A stretch of DNA of 64,000 bases, taken from contig NZ_JAQLOI010000001.1 in NCBI RefSeq assembly GCF_028204155.1, positions 1,984,001 through 2,048,000 of the forward strand, read 5' to 3'. The number at the start of each line of letters is the position of its first letter. The stretch's first letter is position 1. The notes beneath the pieces are model-generated. The model did not search any database, was not told the origin of the DNA, and was given only the letters and a program-made list of their open reading frames with translations. Of the stretch, positions 54,489 to 64,000 are shown piece by piece. The position numbers and the translations under genes are program-made. Source of the stretch: Vibrio algarum. GTDB lineage: Bacteria; Pseudomonadota; Gammaproteobacteria; Enterobacterales; Vibrionaceae.

Positions 54489-55031
54489 TTAGCCTACCAA
54501 AGCGACTGGTAATACTTCAAATAAGTGGTTTACACACACCATGCGGTTGTGCATAACCTTAATAGATTCGCTAAATTTAAGCACTTTACGCCCGTCTAAA
54601 GGAAATTCGTCATTTTCTATATAAGCACATAGACTGGCATTTTCACATACATCAATAACCATGAAGTACCCTTCCCCATGGCTATTCTTAAGATGAACTA
54701 TATCTCCTTCATTCGGAAGGTAATCATTTGCTTGTTCATCAAAGAACCAACTCTTAGGTTGTACAGGTTTATGGAACCGCTTTGAAGCGACGCAATTCAA
54801 TACTAGTTCGGCTTGTCGTGGTTCTGATAGGTTTAGATTAGTCACGCTCTCTTTGAAAGCCATGAAAGCTGACGCATCATCTACCGTAAAATCGGTGTCA
54901 GTATAGGCACAATCTACGAGGTGTTTTTTGGGAAGATTAACTTTAAACAGCATGTCACTTCCGAGGTCAAGCATCAGAGCATTTTGTTGCTCATCATAAA
55001 ACCAATTCCATGTATCGCGAGGTTTTAGCAT
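54489..55031 (-). CDS. zapC: Cell division protein ZapC
   Basis: 180 residues: MLKPRDTWNWFYDEQQNALMLDLGSDMLFKVNL at the start and the repeat-like second half PKSWFFDEQANDYLPNEGDIVHL..., as in ZapC. Cytoplasmic protein that stabilises FtsZ bundles. Adjacent to pyrD as in E. coli. Own terminator. Confidence 0.9.
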   Translation of the reverse strand: MLKPRDTWNWFYDEQQNALMLDLGSDMLFKVNLPKKHLVDCAYTDTDFTVDDASAFMAFKESVTNLNLSEPRQAELVLNCVASKRFHKPVQPKSWFFDEQANDYLPNEGDIVHLKNSHGEGYFMVIDVCENASLCAYIENDEFPLDGRKVLKFSESIKVMHNRMVCVNHLFEVLPVALVG

Positions 55032-55122
55032 CGTTCCGTCTCTTGATTATTATAAATTCCGTTTTGTAGGTAATCTAGTGTTACCTATTCCAACTAACGA
55101 AATAATTTTACAAGTGCGGAGC

Positions 55123-55151
55123 AAAAAAAAGAGGAAATCAAATTCCTCTTT
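55123..55151 (-). terminator. Rho-independent terminator of pyrD
   Basis: Stem AAAGAGGAA / TTCCTCTTT, 6-nt loop, then a run of T on the minus strand. Confidence 0.85.
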
Positions 55152-55191
55152 CTTATTTAAAATTTCAAATTTTGACTTTCTTTGTAAAAAC

Positions 55192-56202
55192 CTAAATGTT
55201 TTTGACGATATCTCGTACTAAACCAGGCCCTTTATAAATAAATCCAGAATAGACTTGAACCAGTTTGGCTCCAGCCATCATTTTTTCTTTTGCCGAAACA
55301 AATGAGTCAATACCGCCAACACCGATGATTGGTAATTTATCACCAAGTTCTGCGTGTAAACTTCGAACCACTTCGGTGCTGCGCTGTTGAACAGGACGCC
55401 CACTTAGTCCGCCCGCTTCATCCGCATACTTCATTCCTTTCACAATGCTTCGGTCTAATGTTGTATTGGTAGCGATAACCCCATCAATATTATGCCGAAC
55501 TAATGAGTCACAGATTTGAATAATTTCTTCATCACTTAAATCTGGTGCAATCTTTAGAGCAATTGGCACATATTTACCATGCTTCTTTTCTAATTCTGAT
55601 TGCTTGAGCTTGAGATCGGAAAGAAGCTGATCAAGTGCTTCTCCATATTGCAGTGTTCTCAGCCCTGGAGTGTTTGGAGAAGAAATATTAACCGCAATAT
55701 AACCAGCATGTTGGTAGGTTTTTTCCATACAGATTAAATAATCATCACTGCCTTTCTCTAAAGGTGTGTCTTTATTTTTACCTATATTAATACCAAGGAT
55801 ACCGTCGTAAGACGCTTTCTGCACGTTGGCGACTAAGTTATCAACACCGGCATTATTAAAACCCATGCGGTTAATTAACCCTTCAGCCTGTGTTAAGCGA
55901 AACAGTCTTGGTTTATCATTTCCTGGTTGAGCCTTTGGCGTTACCGTACCTACTTCAATAAAACCAAAACCCATCGCACCAAATGCGTCAATACACTCCG
56001 CATTTTTGTCTAAACCTGCAGCAAGACCCACAGGGTTCTTGAATTTAAGCCCCATACATTCTACCGGCCTTTCTGGTAGATGCTGACGGTAAAATAGATC
56101 GGCAGGTGTACCCTGAAAACGTTTAAAATTTTGAATAGCGAGATCGTGTGCCCTTTCGGCATCGAGTTGAAAAAAGCCTGTCCTAGCAAGACGGTAGAGC
56201 AT
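55192..56202 (-). CDS. pyrD: Class 2 dihydroorotate dehydrogenase (quinone)
   Basis: 336 residues. Amphipathic N-terminal membrane-docking helices (MLYRLARTGFFQLDAERAHDLA), then PVGLAAGLDKNAE, FIEVGTVTPKAQPGN, NRMGFNN, catalytic-base serine in NISSPNTPGLR, IGVGGI and VQVYSGFIYKGP for FMN. Oxidises dihydroorotate to orotate with ubiquinone, step four of pyrimidine synthesis. Separated from gdh by a terminator. Confidence 0.96.
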   Translation of the reverse strand: MLYRLARTGFFQLDAERAHDLAIQNFKRFQGTPADLFYRQHLPERPVECMGLKFKNPVGLAAGLDKNAECIDAFGAMGFGFIEVGTVTPKAQPGNDKPRLFRLTQAEGLINRMGFNNAGVDNLVANVQKASYDGILGINIGKNKDTPLEKGSDDYLICMEKTYQHAGYIAVNISSPNTPGLRTLQYGEALDQLLSDLKLKQSELEKKHGKYVPIALKIAPDLSDEEIIQICDSLVRHNIDGVIATNTTLDRSIVKGMKYADEAGGLSGRPVQQRSTEVVRSLHAELGDKLPIIGVGGIDSFVSAKEKMMAGAKLVQVYSGFIYKGPGLVRDIVKNI

Positions 56203-56215
56203 GTATGCCTCCGAT

Positions 56216-56241
56216 AAAAAAAGCCCCGTATAAACGGGGCT
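56216..56241 (-). terminator. Rho-independent terminator of the NAD-GDH gene
   Basis: Stem AGCCCCGT / ACGGGGCT, 4-nt loop, then seven T on the minus strand. Only 13 nt before the pyrD start. Confidence 0.9.
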
Positions 56242-56248
56242 GTATTAT

Positions 56249-59200
56249 TTACTTATTTTTGGAACAATTCAAATTTAATAACATTAATTCTCGTAAGGCA
56301 ACGGAGAATTTCGCAAATTCATGCACGGTTCCAACCTTAAATTCATTAAGTATATTTTCCCAACGTTCTAAGGATGAATGGTTTGTCTTTATCCAAGATT
56401 CTAGAGCCGAAATAGGTTCAAACTTATCACTGCTACAGTTACAACTAAGAACTAAAGCGGTCAACTGCCTCTGTTGCCAATCCAGATCCTCTCGAAACGC
56501 AGCTCTAGCTAACGCCTGCCAGTTGTTATCCACCCCTTGGGTATTTATCTGTTTCAAGAACCAATGTAACGATATCCGATCACCTAAGTTAAAGTACAAC
56601 TTGGCTGCATCTTCGACAGTGCTGCCATTTTCTTTCGCTACCGATGAGATATCAAGCGCAGAATTGAGGCTTGAAAGACGAGATACGTGATGCGCTAGAC
56701 CTTTCTCCACCCCCTGTTCTATCCATGCTTGAGCTAAATCATCATGTTCCTTGACTTCATCTGAGACCAAACAATTATCGAGTGTTTTTGCTACAGCGAT
56801 TACATCACTCTTATACGTTTTAATCAGATCATTAACGCTAAAGCTGCCAGAATTATTCCTGATCATCCAACGTGATAAACGTCGTAAAGTACGTCGTACA
56901 TGGAAAATTAATTCATATTGAGCTTTTGCAGTAGTGACATTATCAAGTCTGCGAATATCTTTTAAAGTTTTCTCAAAATCAAATATGTCACGAGCTGCAG
57001 AATAAGCATTGGCAACTTTGACTATATTCGCACCTGTCTCTTCTTGAAGACGAGTGACAAAATTGCACCCCATTTCATTAACCATTTGATTCGCAAGGGC
57101 TGTAGCTATGATTTCTCGTTTAAGAGGATGATTTTCAGCATGGGCGATATAGTTACGGCGTAACTCTTCAGGGAAATATTTAACCAATAATTGCTTGTGA
57201 TAGGCATCAGAGGCAATTTCATCACTCACTAACTCTTCTTTTAAAATCATCTTACCGTACGCGACAAGTACCGATAATTCAGGGCGAGTAAATGCCATTC
57301 CTTGCTTTTCTCGTTCTAACAGGGTTTCATCATCGGGAATATATTCTAATACCCTATCCAGATGACCTGCTTTTTCAAGAGTATGAATAAAGCGTATTTG
57401 TTCCTTAACAAGTGAAATGCCTTGTTGTTCCGTTACCGATATAGATTCAGACTGACAGTAAGCGTCATCTAATACTATCTCGCCTACTTCATCTTCCATT
57501 TTATCTAAAATTTCATTGCGCTGTTTTGTTGTCATGTCGCCGAGCGCGACTAAACCATTGAGGAAGATTTTAATATTGACTTCATTATCAGAGCAATCAA
57601 CTCCACCAACGTTATCGACAAAATCGGTATTAACACGTCCACCTGTCAGGGCATACTCTATACGACCCTGCTGGGTCATACCTAAGTTACCACCTTCGCC
57701 AACAACTTTTGCTTTTAGATCTCGTCCATCGATTCTTAACACGTCGTTAGCACGATCGCCAACATCTGTGTGAGTTTCAATGGATGCTTTAACATACGTA
57801 CCGATCCCGCCATTCCATAATAGATCAACTTCCATTTGCAGCAGCATTTTTATAAGCTCGTTAGGAGCGACAGCTACTTTACGTGTTCCGATCATTTTTT
57901 GAATTTCGGGAGTAAGTTTGATCGATTTGGATCGCCTAGAAAATAGACCACCGCCTTTTGAGATCAGTTTTTGATCATAATCTTCCCAGCTTGATCTTGG
58001 AAGTTTAAATAAACGATCCCTCTCTTTCCAAGTTTTAGCAGAATCAGGGTTAGGATCAATAAATATGTGCATATGGTTAAATGCGGCTTGCAGTTTTATA
58101 TGTTTAGAAAGCAGCATCCCATTGCCAAATACATCACCAGCCATATCCCCTATACCTATACAGGTAAAATCGGTTGTCTGGCAGTTAATCCCCATTTCTC
58201 TAAAGTGACGTTTAACCGATTCCCATCCCCCTTTGGCTGTAATACCCATCGCTTTGTGGTCATAGCCATTAGATCCGCCAGATGCAAAAGCATCACCAAG
58301 CCAGAAATTATATTCTTCAGACACTGAGTTAGCTAAATCGGAAAATGTTGCTGTCCCCTTATCCGCCGCGACAACAAGGTATGGATCATCTTCATCATGG
58401 CGAACAACGTTCACAGGGTGAACAAGCTGCCCTTCAACAATATTGTCAGAAACATCTAATAATGCCCGAATGAACTTTTTGTAACAGCGTTTGCCCTCTT
58501 CAAAAATTTCATCCCGTGAAGATAGTGTCGGCTGCTTTTTACAAACAAAACCACCTTTGGCTCCTACAGGAACAATGACTGTGTTCTTGACTTGTTGCGC
58601 TTTTACTAGCCCGAGAATCTCAGTTCGGAAATCTTCTTGCCTATCTGACCAACGCAATCCACCACGAGCTACTTTACCCCCACGTAAATGAACACCTTCT
58701 ATATCCGGTGCATATACGAATATTTCGAATTCAGGAACCGGTTTAGGTATCTCTGAAATTTCACTTGGCCTAAGTTTTAACGATAACCATGGTTTGTGCT
58801 TTTTATTTTGGTCCAGTTGATAATAGTTAGTTCTCAACGTTGCTGAGATCATTTCCATATAACGTCGTATGATCCTGTCATCATCCAAACTTTCAACATG
58901 ATCTAACTGCTCGGTAATGTACTGAATAAGATCCGATTGTCCTTTTTTCGCTCCTTTACATTTTGGATCAAACCGTCGTTCGAATAGTTTTACTAAGCTT
59001 TTAGCAAGTTCAGCATGATCAGATAAGGTATTCTCTATATAACTTTGACTGAATGGGAAACCTACTTGTCTCATATATCGAGCATAACTTCGTAGGATAG
59101 TTATTTCTCGTCCTGTTAACCCAGCGCCAAGCAATAATCTATTAAAGCCATCACTTTCTAATTCACCAGCCCAAATTGCCGCAAATGCTTGTTGAAAACG

Positions 59201-61090
59201 ATCTTGAGCTTCGCGAAGATCAATGTTTTCATCGCTTTTGTGAAGCATGGAAAAATCAAGGATCCAATACACGGTGCCGTTCGCCTTTCTAACTTCATAA
59301 GGCGACTCACCAACAACACGAAGTCCCAGATTTTCCAACATTGGCATTACATCAGAAAGGTGAATGGGTTCATCACGATGGTACAGTTTTAAATGGACAA
59401 CTTTTGAGTTGATCCCTTCTTCTTGAGGACGATAAAACAGCATACCAAGTTTATGGTCATCACTCAGATTTTCTAATCGTTCAATGTCTGATACGGCGGT
59501 TCCTGGCATAACGTCCGATTTATAGGAACTTGGAAACGCATTTTTGTATTGCTTCGCAAATGACAGACCTTTGTTTTCGCCCAAGTTTGCTACGATTGCG
59601 TGCTCTAACCTATCGACCCAAGTAGAAGAAGCTTCCATTAAATTATGCTCTATTGCTTTTACATCAGTATTGAAATTGTTGTTGTCCACACGAACAATGT
59701 AATGGGTTCTTGCTAACGGACTTTCTGAGAAATAGGTTGTGAAATCCACTTCTTGATCTGAATTAAGATGTTGACGCAAGATCCGTTGAGTTAATTTTCT
59801 AACTTCCGTGTTGTAACGCTCTTTAGACACATAAACCATGCAACTGAAAAAACGACCGAACGGGTCTTTACGAACAAACAGCCTAACAAGATCACGGTCT
59901 TGCATCTGAACAACACCCAGTCCAATTTTTAACAACTCTTCTTCTTTCGCTTGGAGTAGCTCATCTCTTGGATAGTTTTCTAGTATATTATGCAGTGCTT
60001 TGTAAGAATACGAACCTACTCTGTAACCACTAGAAACCAGAATTCGTTCGACCTTTTGCCCTATAAGAGGGATATTAAACACGCTTTGGTTATATACCGC
60101 TGACGTGTATAAACCTGTAAATCTATGTTCTCCAATTACATTTCCTTTCGCGTCGAACTTTTTAATACCTACATAATCCGTATACGCAGGTCGATGAATT
60201 CGTGAAGGTGCATGTCCTTTGGTCAATATCAACAAATAAGGTTTTGTCGCTTCTGCTTGAGCAGACTCTGCAAACTTAGAAAGTTCTACCGTTCTAATTC
60301 GTCTTGATACTCGAAATAAACCCAAGCCCTTTTCTTTAGTCGGTTCAAGTTGCATGCCATTGGTACTTTCTACCAAGTCATATTCTTTGTAGCCCATAAA
60401 GGTAAAATTATGCTTGCCAAGCCATTTCATAAATTGCAGGCTTTCATCTAACCTACTTTGCTCTAACGGGATAGCTTTGAGATTTTTTTCAGTTTTATTT
60501 ATAACGTCTTGAAGTTTATCTGACATTACCTGCCAGTCATTAACGACCAATCCGGTATCTGTTAAGACTTCTATTAGTTCAGTCTTCAGCGTACTCATTT
60601 CGTCTTTGTTATTCAGCCGATCCACTTCAATATGGAAAAGCGACTGGTAATCCCCTTCACCGCTATTGAGCGCTGAAATTTCACTTTCTTTATTTCGCTT
60701 GAACTGTGTGGGTCCATTCAGCATGAAATGACAAGTGAGTCCAAGTCTTGACAACGCCATCTTAGTAGAGTCCACGAGAAACGGACTATCTGGAACGACT
60801 ATTTCAATTATCGTATGAGTTGACTGCCAACCGTGGCGGCTCAAACTAGGATTGAATACCCTAACAGAAATGTTCTTAAAGTTTGTTTCGGTAATATGGT
60901 GCCACAAACTAACAACAGCTCCATAGAGATCGGCATCATTTCTATTTGCTAGGTCATCCTGAGAAATATTGTTAAAAAGGTGTTTCGCTAGTTGAGTAAC
61001 TAAAGGTTTTTGAGCAAGTTCAAGTTTGTCTTGAATAAGTTGATACACTTTTTCAAGTAGAACCGGCACAACAGGCTCGCGTGCGGTCAT
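56249..61090 (-). CDS. gdhB: NAD-specific glutamate dehydrogenase, large (180-kDa) class
   Basis: 1613 residues from ATG 61090 (MTAREPVVPVLLEKVYQLI), with SD GGAG 7 nt upstream; the frame opens 13 codons earlier. N-terminal regulatory region with ACT-like modules to about 700; catalytic core about 780-1250 (GGKVARGGLRWSDRQEDFRTEILGLVKAQQVKNTVIVPVGAKGGFV, GIGDMAGDVFGNGM, LRIDGRDLKAKVVGEGGNLGMTQQGRIEYA); long helical C-terminus. Converts glutamate to 2-oxoglutarate and ammonia with NAD+, mainly catabolic. The symbol follows usage for this class; some annotations leave it unnamed. Confidence 0.93.
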   Translation of the reverse strand: MTAREPVVPVLLEKVYQLIQDKLELAQKPLVTQLAKHLFNNISQDDLANRNDADLYGAVVSLWHHITETNFKNISVRVFNPSLSRHGWQSTHTIIEIVVPDSPFLVDSTKMALSRLGLTCHFMLNGPTQFKRNKESEISALNSGEGDYQSLFHIEVDRLNNKDEMSTLKTELIEVLTDTGLVVNDWQVMSDKLQDVINKTEKNLKAIPLEQSRLDESLQFMKWLGKHNFTFMGYKEYDLVESTNGMQLEPTKEKGLGLFRVSRRIRTVELSKFAESAQAEATKPYLLILTKGHAPSRIHRPAYTDYVGIKKFDAKGNVIGEHRFTGLYTSAVYNQSVFNIPLIGQKVERILVSSGYRVGSYSYKALHNILENYPRDELLQAKEEELLKIGLGVVQMQDRDLVRLFVRKDPFGRFFSCMVYVSKERYNTEVRKLTQRILRQHLNSDQEVDFTTYFSESPLARTHYIVRVDNNNFNTDVKAIEHNLMEASSTWVDRLEHAIVANLGENKGLSFAKQYKNAFPSSYKSDVMPGTAVSDIERLENLSDDHKLGMLFYRPQEEGINSKVVHLKLYHRDEPIHLSDVMPMLENLGLRVVGESPYEVRKANGTVYWILDFSMLHKSDENIDLREAQDRFQQAFAAIWAGELESDGFNRLLLGAGLTGREITILRSYARYMRQVGFPFSQSYIENTLSDHAELAKSLVKLFERRFDPKCKGAKKGQSDLIQYITEQLDHVESLDDDRIIRRYMEMISATLRTNYYQLDQNKKHKPWLSLKLRPSEISEIPKPVPEFEIFVYAPDIEGVHLRGGKVARGGLRWSDRQEDFRTEILGLVKAQQVKNTVIVPVGAKGGFVCKKQPTLSSRDEIFEEGKRCYKKFIRALLDVSDNIVEGQLVHPVNVVRHDEDDPYLVVAADKGTATFSDLANSVSEEYNFWLGDAFASGGSNGYDHKAMGITAKGGWESVKRHFREMGINCQTTDFTCIGIGDMAGDVFGNGMLLSKHIKLQAAFNHMHIFIDPNPDSAKTWKERDRLFKLPRSSWEDYDQKLISKGGGLFSRRSKSIKLTPEIQKMIGTRKVAVAPNELIKMLLQMEVDLLWNGGIGTYVKASIETHTDVGDRANDVLRIDGRDLKAKVVGEGGNLGMTQQGRIEYALTGGRVNTDFVDNVGGVDCSDNEVNIKIFLNGLVALGDMTTKQRNEILDKMEDEVGEIVLDDAYCQSESISVTEQQGISLVKEQIRFIHTLEKAGHLDRVLEYIPDDETLLEREKQGMAFTRPELSVLVAYGKMILKEELVSDEIASDAYHKQLLVKYFPEELRRNYIAHAENHPLKREIIATALANQMVNEMGCNFVTRLQEETGANIVKVANAYSAARDIFDFEKTLKDIRRLDNVTTAKAQYELIFHVRRTLRRLSRWMIRNNSGSFSVNDLIKTYKSDVIAVAKTLDNCLVSDEVKEHDDLAQAWIEQGVEKGLAHHVSRLSSLNSALDISSVAKENGSTVEDAAKLYFNLGDRISLHWFLKQINTQGVDNNWQALARAAFREDLDWQQRQLTALVLSCNCSSDKFEPISALESWIKTNHSSLERWENILNEFKVGTVHEFAKFSVALRELMLLNLNCSKNK

Positions 61091-61259
61091 AGTGCGCTCC
61101 AAATTATTATTTAGTGGGAACAAGAACACAAAGTTCTAGGGTACTTGGTTATTGTAAGAGATATATTGAATTTAAGTTAATAATTTGATGGGAAAAAGAG
61201 AGGTAAATATCTAATTTTGTGAGTAAAGGCTATATTTAACTCACTGAATTTTAACAAAT

Positions 61260-61478
61260 CTAAATAGCTTCTAACTTAACAAATTTATTGAGTTCATTGG
61301 TCGTTAAACGAAAGCGACCTTTAACACCAATTTGAGTTAAAAATGGCCTTAAACGCATTGCTGGTACTTGTAGTTTTAAGCCTTGTTCGGTGTAAACAAG
61401 TACGCTACTCGCTGCACCAGAATAATGCTGCAGGAATACATGGTATGGAATATCAAGGCGGAAAGTATACTGATTCAT
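61260..61478 (-). CDS. DUF2835 family small protein
   Basis: 72 residues: MNQYTFRLDIPYHVFLQHYSG, then ASSVLVYTEQGLKLQVPAMRLRPFLTQIGVKGRFRL. Matches DUF2835 as I remember it; commonly next to pepN and gdh. Function unknown. Downstream of pepN with a hairpin between. Confidence 0.85.
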   Translation of the reverse strand: MNQYTFRLDIPYHVFLQHYSGAASSVLVYTEQGLKLQVPAMRLRPFLTQIGVKGRFRLTTNELNKFVKLEAI

Positions 61479-61500
61479 TTTGACGTTTAATTAGTTTAGA

Positions 61501-61532
61501 AAAGAAGATAACCAGTTGGCTATCTTCTTTTC
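61501..61532 (-). terminator. Hairpin after pepN
   Basis: Perfect 11-bp stem AAAAGAAGATA / TATCTTCTTTT, 10-nt loop, 9 nt past the pepN stop; pyrimidine-rich tail. Confidence 0.65.
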
Positions 61533-61540
61533 TTTTTCAA

Positions 61541-64000
61541 CTACGAATCAAGTGCTTTAGTCACTTTTTCAAACAAGTCTTTTGCTAGGTTTTCCAATTT
61601 AGACAATTTTTCCAACTCTGCACGCATTAATATCTGTCTAGATTCATCGTAATTACGATATTTTAACAGAGGATCAATGAGTCTAGAGGCAACTTGAGGG
61701 TTGCTTTGATTTAATTCTGTCAAAATCTCGCCAACGAAAAGGTAACCTGAACCGTCTTTTGCGTGGAAATGAACTGGATTTGCGGTTAGGAATGAGCCAA
61801 CTAAACTACGGATCCTATTTGGATTCTTCATAGTAAATGCTGCATGATTCATCGTTTTCTTCACGACCCCAAGCGCATCTTCAGATGGATTTGTACCTTG
61901 CATAGCAAACCATTTATCCATCACTAAACCATCATGAGTCCATTTTTCGCTAAAATCATTCATAAGATCCTCACGACATTGAAGCTGAGCTTGGTTAGCG
62001 GATGACAGTGCAGCCATAGTATCAGTCATGTTATTCGCATTTTGGTACTGAAGTTTAACGAGTTCGTTACCTTGTGCTAAGTAGCAAAGATAGCCTAACG
62101 CTGTATTTCTTAGCGCTCGTTTACCAATTGCGTCATGCTCGATACTGTAACTGTCTTGAGATAAAGACCCATATACTGCTGATAGTTCATCTTCCAAACC
62201 AGTTGCGATAGCAACTTTAATTGATTTCAATACCGAATAAATAGCATCGACATCTACAGGTTTAAACCACCCTGCAACTTCATTCTGGCTTGGCAAAGAT
62301 AACATCTCTGCGATAAAGGCAGGATCTAATTCTCTACTAAGTAAAACGCCTCTGAATGCATCTAGTACACTTTCGGATAGTTCAAAGGCTTCGCCTTTTT
62401 GTACATTGTCTACATTTATCTTGATATGTTTGGCCAACAGCATTTGACCTGCATCCCATCGAGCAAACTCGTTAGTCGCATGTACCATCAAAAACATAAG
62501 CTCTTGATCACTATAGTCATAGACAAGTTTTACTGGCGCTGAAAACTCGCGCAACAATGAAACAATTGGTTTTTCGTCAACACTGTCGAATGTAAACTCT
62601 TGTTTTTCATCGGTAATATTTAATACATTACTGACGGACTTACCGTTACATTGTAACGGAATAACATTTCCATCGACGTCATATAACTCAATATCTAATG
62701 GTATATGTAGAGGCAGTTTTTCTTGTTGCTCCTGAGTTGGTTTTGTAGACTGTTCAACTATGAGGTTATACGTTTTCTGGTCACTGTTATATGAAGTTAT
62801 AACATTGATCGTCGGCGTTCCAGATTGACTATACCAACGCTTAAACTGTGTTAAGTCTACACCAGACGCATCTTGCATAGCTGCAACAAAATCATCACAA
62901 GTAGCCGCAGTACCATCATGACGTTCAAAATATAACTTCATACCTTTTTGGAAGCTTAACTCACCTAAAAGCGTATGCATCATACGAATGACCTCACTGC
63001 CCTTTTCGTATACGGTAAGCGTATAGAAATTATTCATTTCTATAACTTTGTCCGGGCGAATCGGATGGGACATTGGGCTAGCATCTTCCGCAAACTGTGG
63101 GCCGCGAATAATTCTGACATTATTAATTCGATTGACAGCACGCGAACCAAGATCAGATGAAAACTCTTGATCTCTAAATACGGTTAATCCTTCCTTTAAA
63201 CTCAGTTGGAACCAATCACGGCAAGTTACTCTGTTGCCAGTCCAGTTATGGAAATATTCGTGCCCTATTACCGCTTCAATACCGAGGTAATCTGTATCGG
63301 TTGCTGTCTTTTCATTTGCTAATACAAATTTTGAATTAAAGACATTGAGACCCTTGTTCTCCATGGCTCCCATATTGAAAAAATCTACAGCCACGATCAT
63401 ATAGTTATCAAGATCGTACTCCAAGCCAAACCGTTGCTCATCCCATTTCATCGAGTTCTGTAAAGATAACATCGCATGATTAGCTCTATCGAGATTTCCT
63501 TTATCAACATAAATCTCTAAAGCAACGTCTCTACCAGAAACCGTTTTATAACTATCTGATAGTAGGTCAAAGTCACCAGCAACAAGAGCAAATAAATAAG
63601 CTGGTTTTGGATGTGGGTCTTGCCATTGTACCCAATGACGCCCATTTTCTAATTCTCCAGACCCAATTTTATTGCCGTTACTCAGCAAATATGGGTACAG
63701 TGATTTTTCTGCAATAACTTTTGACGTAAATACTGCAAGTACATCTGGACGGTCCATATAATAGGTGATCCTACGAAAACCTTCTGCTTCGCACTGAGTA
63801 CAGAATGCACCACCAGACTTATATAAACCCTCTAAGCTGCTGTTTTCTTCTGGGTTTACTTCTGTTTTAACTGTTAATTCAAATTCCTTTGGAAGCCCAT
63901 TTATGATTAGACTACCATTTGTTTCTTTATAATCTGACCACTGCTTACCATCAACATAAACGCCTAACAGCTTTAACTGTTCACCTTCTAATGTAAGTGA
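61541..64000 (-). CDS. pepN: Aminopeptidase N, N-terminus cut by window edge
   Basis: 819 residues visible; the frame stays open to base 64000, so about 50 N-terminal residues lie outside (E. coli PepN has 870). Gluzincin M1 protease: GAMEN (in-window residues about 211-215), zinc motif HEYFH-x18-E (about 247-251 and 270), preceding CTQCEAEGFRRITYYMDRPDVLA. Cytoplasmic, releases N-terminal residues from peptides. The ATG at 63757 (MDRPDV) is internal. Confidence 0.96.
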   Translation of the reverse strand, partial: SLTLEGEQLKLLGVYVDGKQWSDYKETNGSLIINGLPKEFELTVKTEVNPEENSSLEGLYKSGGAFCTQCEAEGFRRITYYMDRPDVLAVFTSKVIAEKSLYPYLLSNGNKIGSGELENGRHWVQWQDPHPKPAYLFALVAGDFDLLSDSYKTVSGRDVALEIYVDKGNLDRANHAMLSLQNSMKWDEQRFGLEYDLDNYMIVAVDFFNMGAMENKGLNVFNSKFVLANEKTATDTDYLGIEAVIGHEYFHNWTGNRVTCRDWFQLSLKEGLTVFRDQEFSSDLGSRAVNRINNVRIIRGPQFAEDASPMSHPIRPDKVIEMNNFYTLTVYEKGSEVIRMMHTLLGELSFQKGMKLYFERHDGTAATCDDFVAAMQDASGVDLTQFKRWYSQSGTPTINVITSYNSDQKTYNLIVEQSTKPTQEQQEKLPLHIPLDIELYDVDGNVIPLQCNGKSVSNVLNITDEKQEFTFDSVDEKPIVSLLREFSAPVKLVYDYSDQELMFLMVHATNEFARWDAGQMLLAKHIKINVDNVQKGEAFELSESVLDAFRGVLLSRELDPAFIAEMLSLPSQNEVAGWFKPVDVDAIYSVLKSIKVAIATGLEDELSAVYGSLSQDSYSIEHDAIGKRALRNTALGYLCYLAQGNELVKLQYQNANNMTDTMAALSSANQAQLQCREDLMNDFSEKWTHDGLVMDKWFAMQGTNPSEDALGVVKKTMNHAAFTMKNPNRIRSLVGSFLTANPVHFHAKDGSGYLFVGEILTELNQSNPQVASRLIDPLLKYRNYDESRQILMRAELEKLSKLENLAKDLFEKVTKALDS

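Overview
The window looks like a chromosomal segment from a marine gammaproteobacterium of the Vibrionaceae (Vibrio or a close relative). DNA is AT-rich, codon use is Vibrio-like, and the gene sets and their order match that family: ccoNOQP-fixH-ccoI-ccoS-fnr-uspE-ttcA, potABCD, and the block pepN-DUF2835-gdh-pyrD-zapC-rlmKL-uup-rmf-fabA-lonB-matP. The second block is also recognisably the Escherichia coli pyrD-to-matP region, which lies near the replication terminus. A matP gene and one perfect matS-type site (5927-5939) support a Ter-macrodomain position. No rRNA, tRNA, insertion sequence, integrase or CRISPR array was found.

Layout. 1-9171: the 3' part of a giant RTX adhesin whose near-identical tandem repeats run off the left edge. 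9.2-13.4 kb: fatty-acid hydroxylase-type membrane enzyme, a frameshifted DTW tRNA-modification gene, nagK, a DUF2960-like gene and a mobA-mobB fusion. 13.6-18.7 kb: a two-component system (NtrC-like regulator without a GAFTGA loop; kinase frameshifted in this sequence) and the ammonium channel amt with a well-matched sigma-54 promoter. 18.8-23.5 kb: cobB and the spermidine/putrescine operon potABCD. 23.8-27.4 kb: membrane protein, bax, DUF2987 and ttcA. 27.5-36.5 kb: uspE, fnr (with a perfect FNR box) and the cbb3 oxidase operon with its assembly genes. 36.8-44.1 kb: an accessory-looking stretch with small unknown proteins, a SEC-C protein, two lone periplasmic solute-binding proteins, a chemoreceptor and an Old Yellow Enzyme. 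44.1-64 kb: the conserved terminus-region housekeeping block, ending in a pepN cut by the right edge.

How genes work together. FNR probably represses itself and is adjacent to the microaerobic cbb3 oxidase and its copper/heme assembly factors. Amt appears to be under nitrogen control (NtrC-like site plus sigma-54 promoter). fabA carries adjacent FadR-like and FabR-like operators arranged as in E. coli, so unsaturated fatty acid synthesis is probably activated by FadR and repressed by FabR. RMF, FabA, LonB, Uup, RlmKL, ZapC and MatP tie ribosome state, membrane composition, division and terminus organisation into one neighbourhood.

Sequence quality. Four otherwise well-conserved genes (DTW, histidine kinase, one solute-binding protein, LonB) are each broken by exactly one missing base in an A or T run of 6-7. 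A fifth run sits at the exact junction of an apparent CcoS-SafE fusion. The simplest reading is homopolymer under-calling in the assembly, not five biological events, although runs of 8 are intact in other genes.
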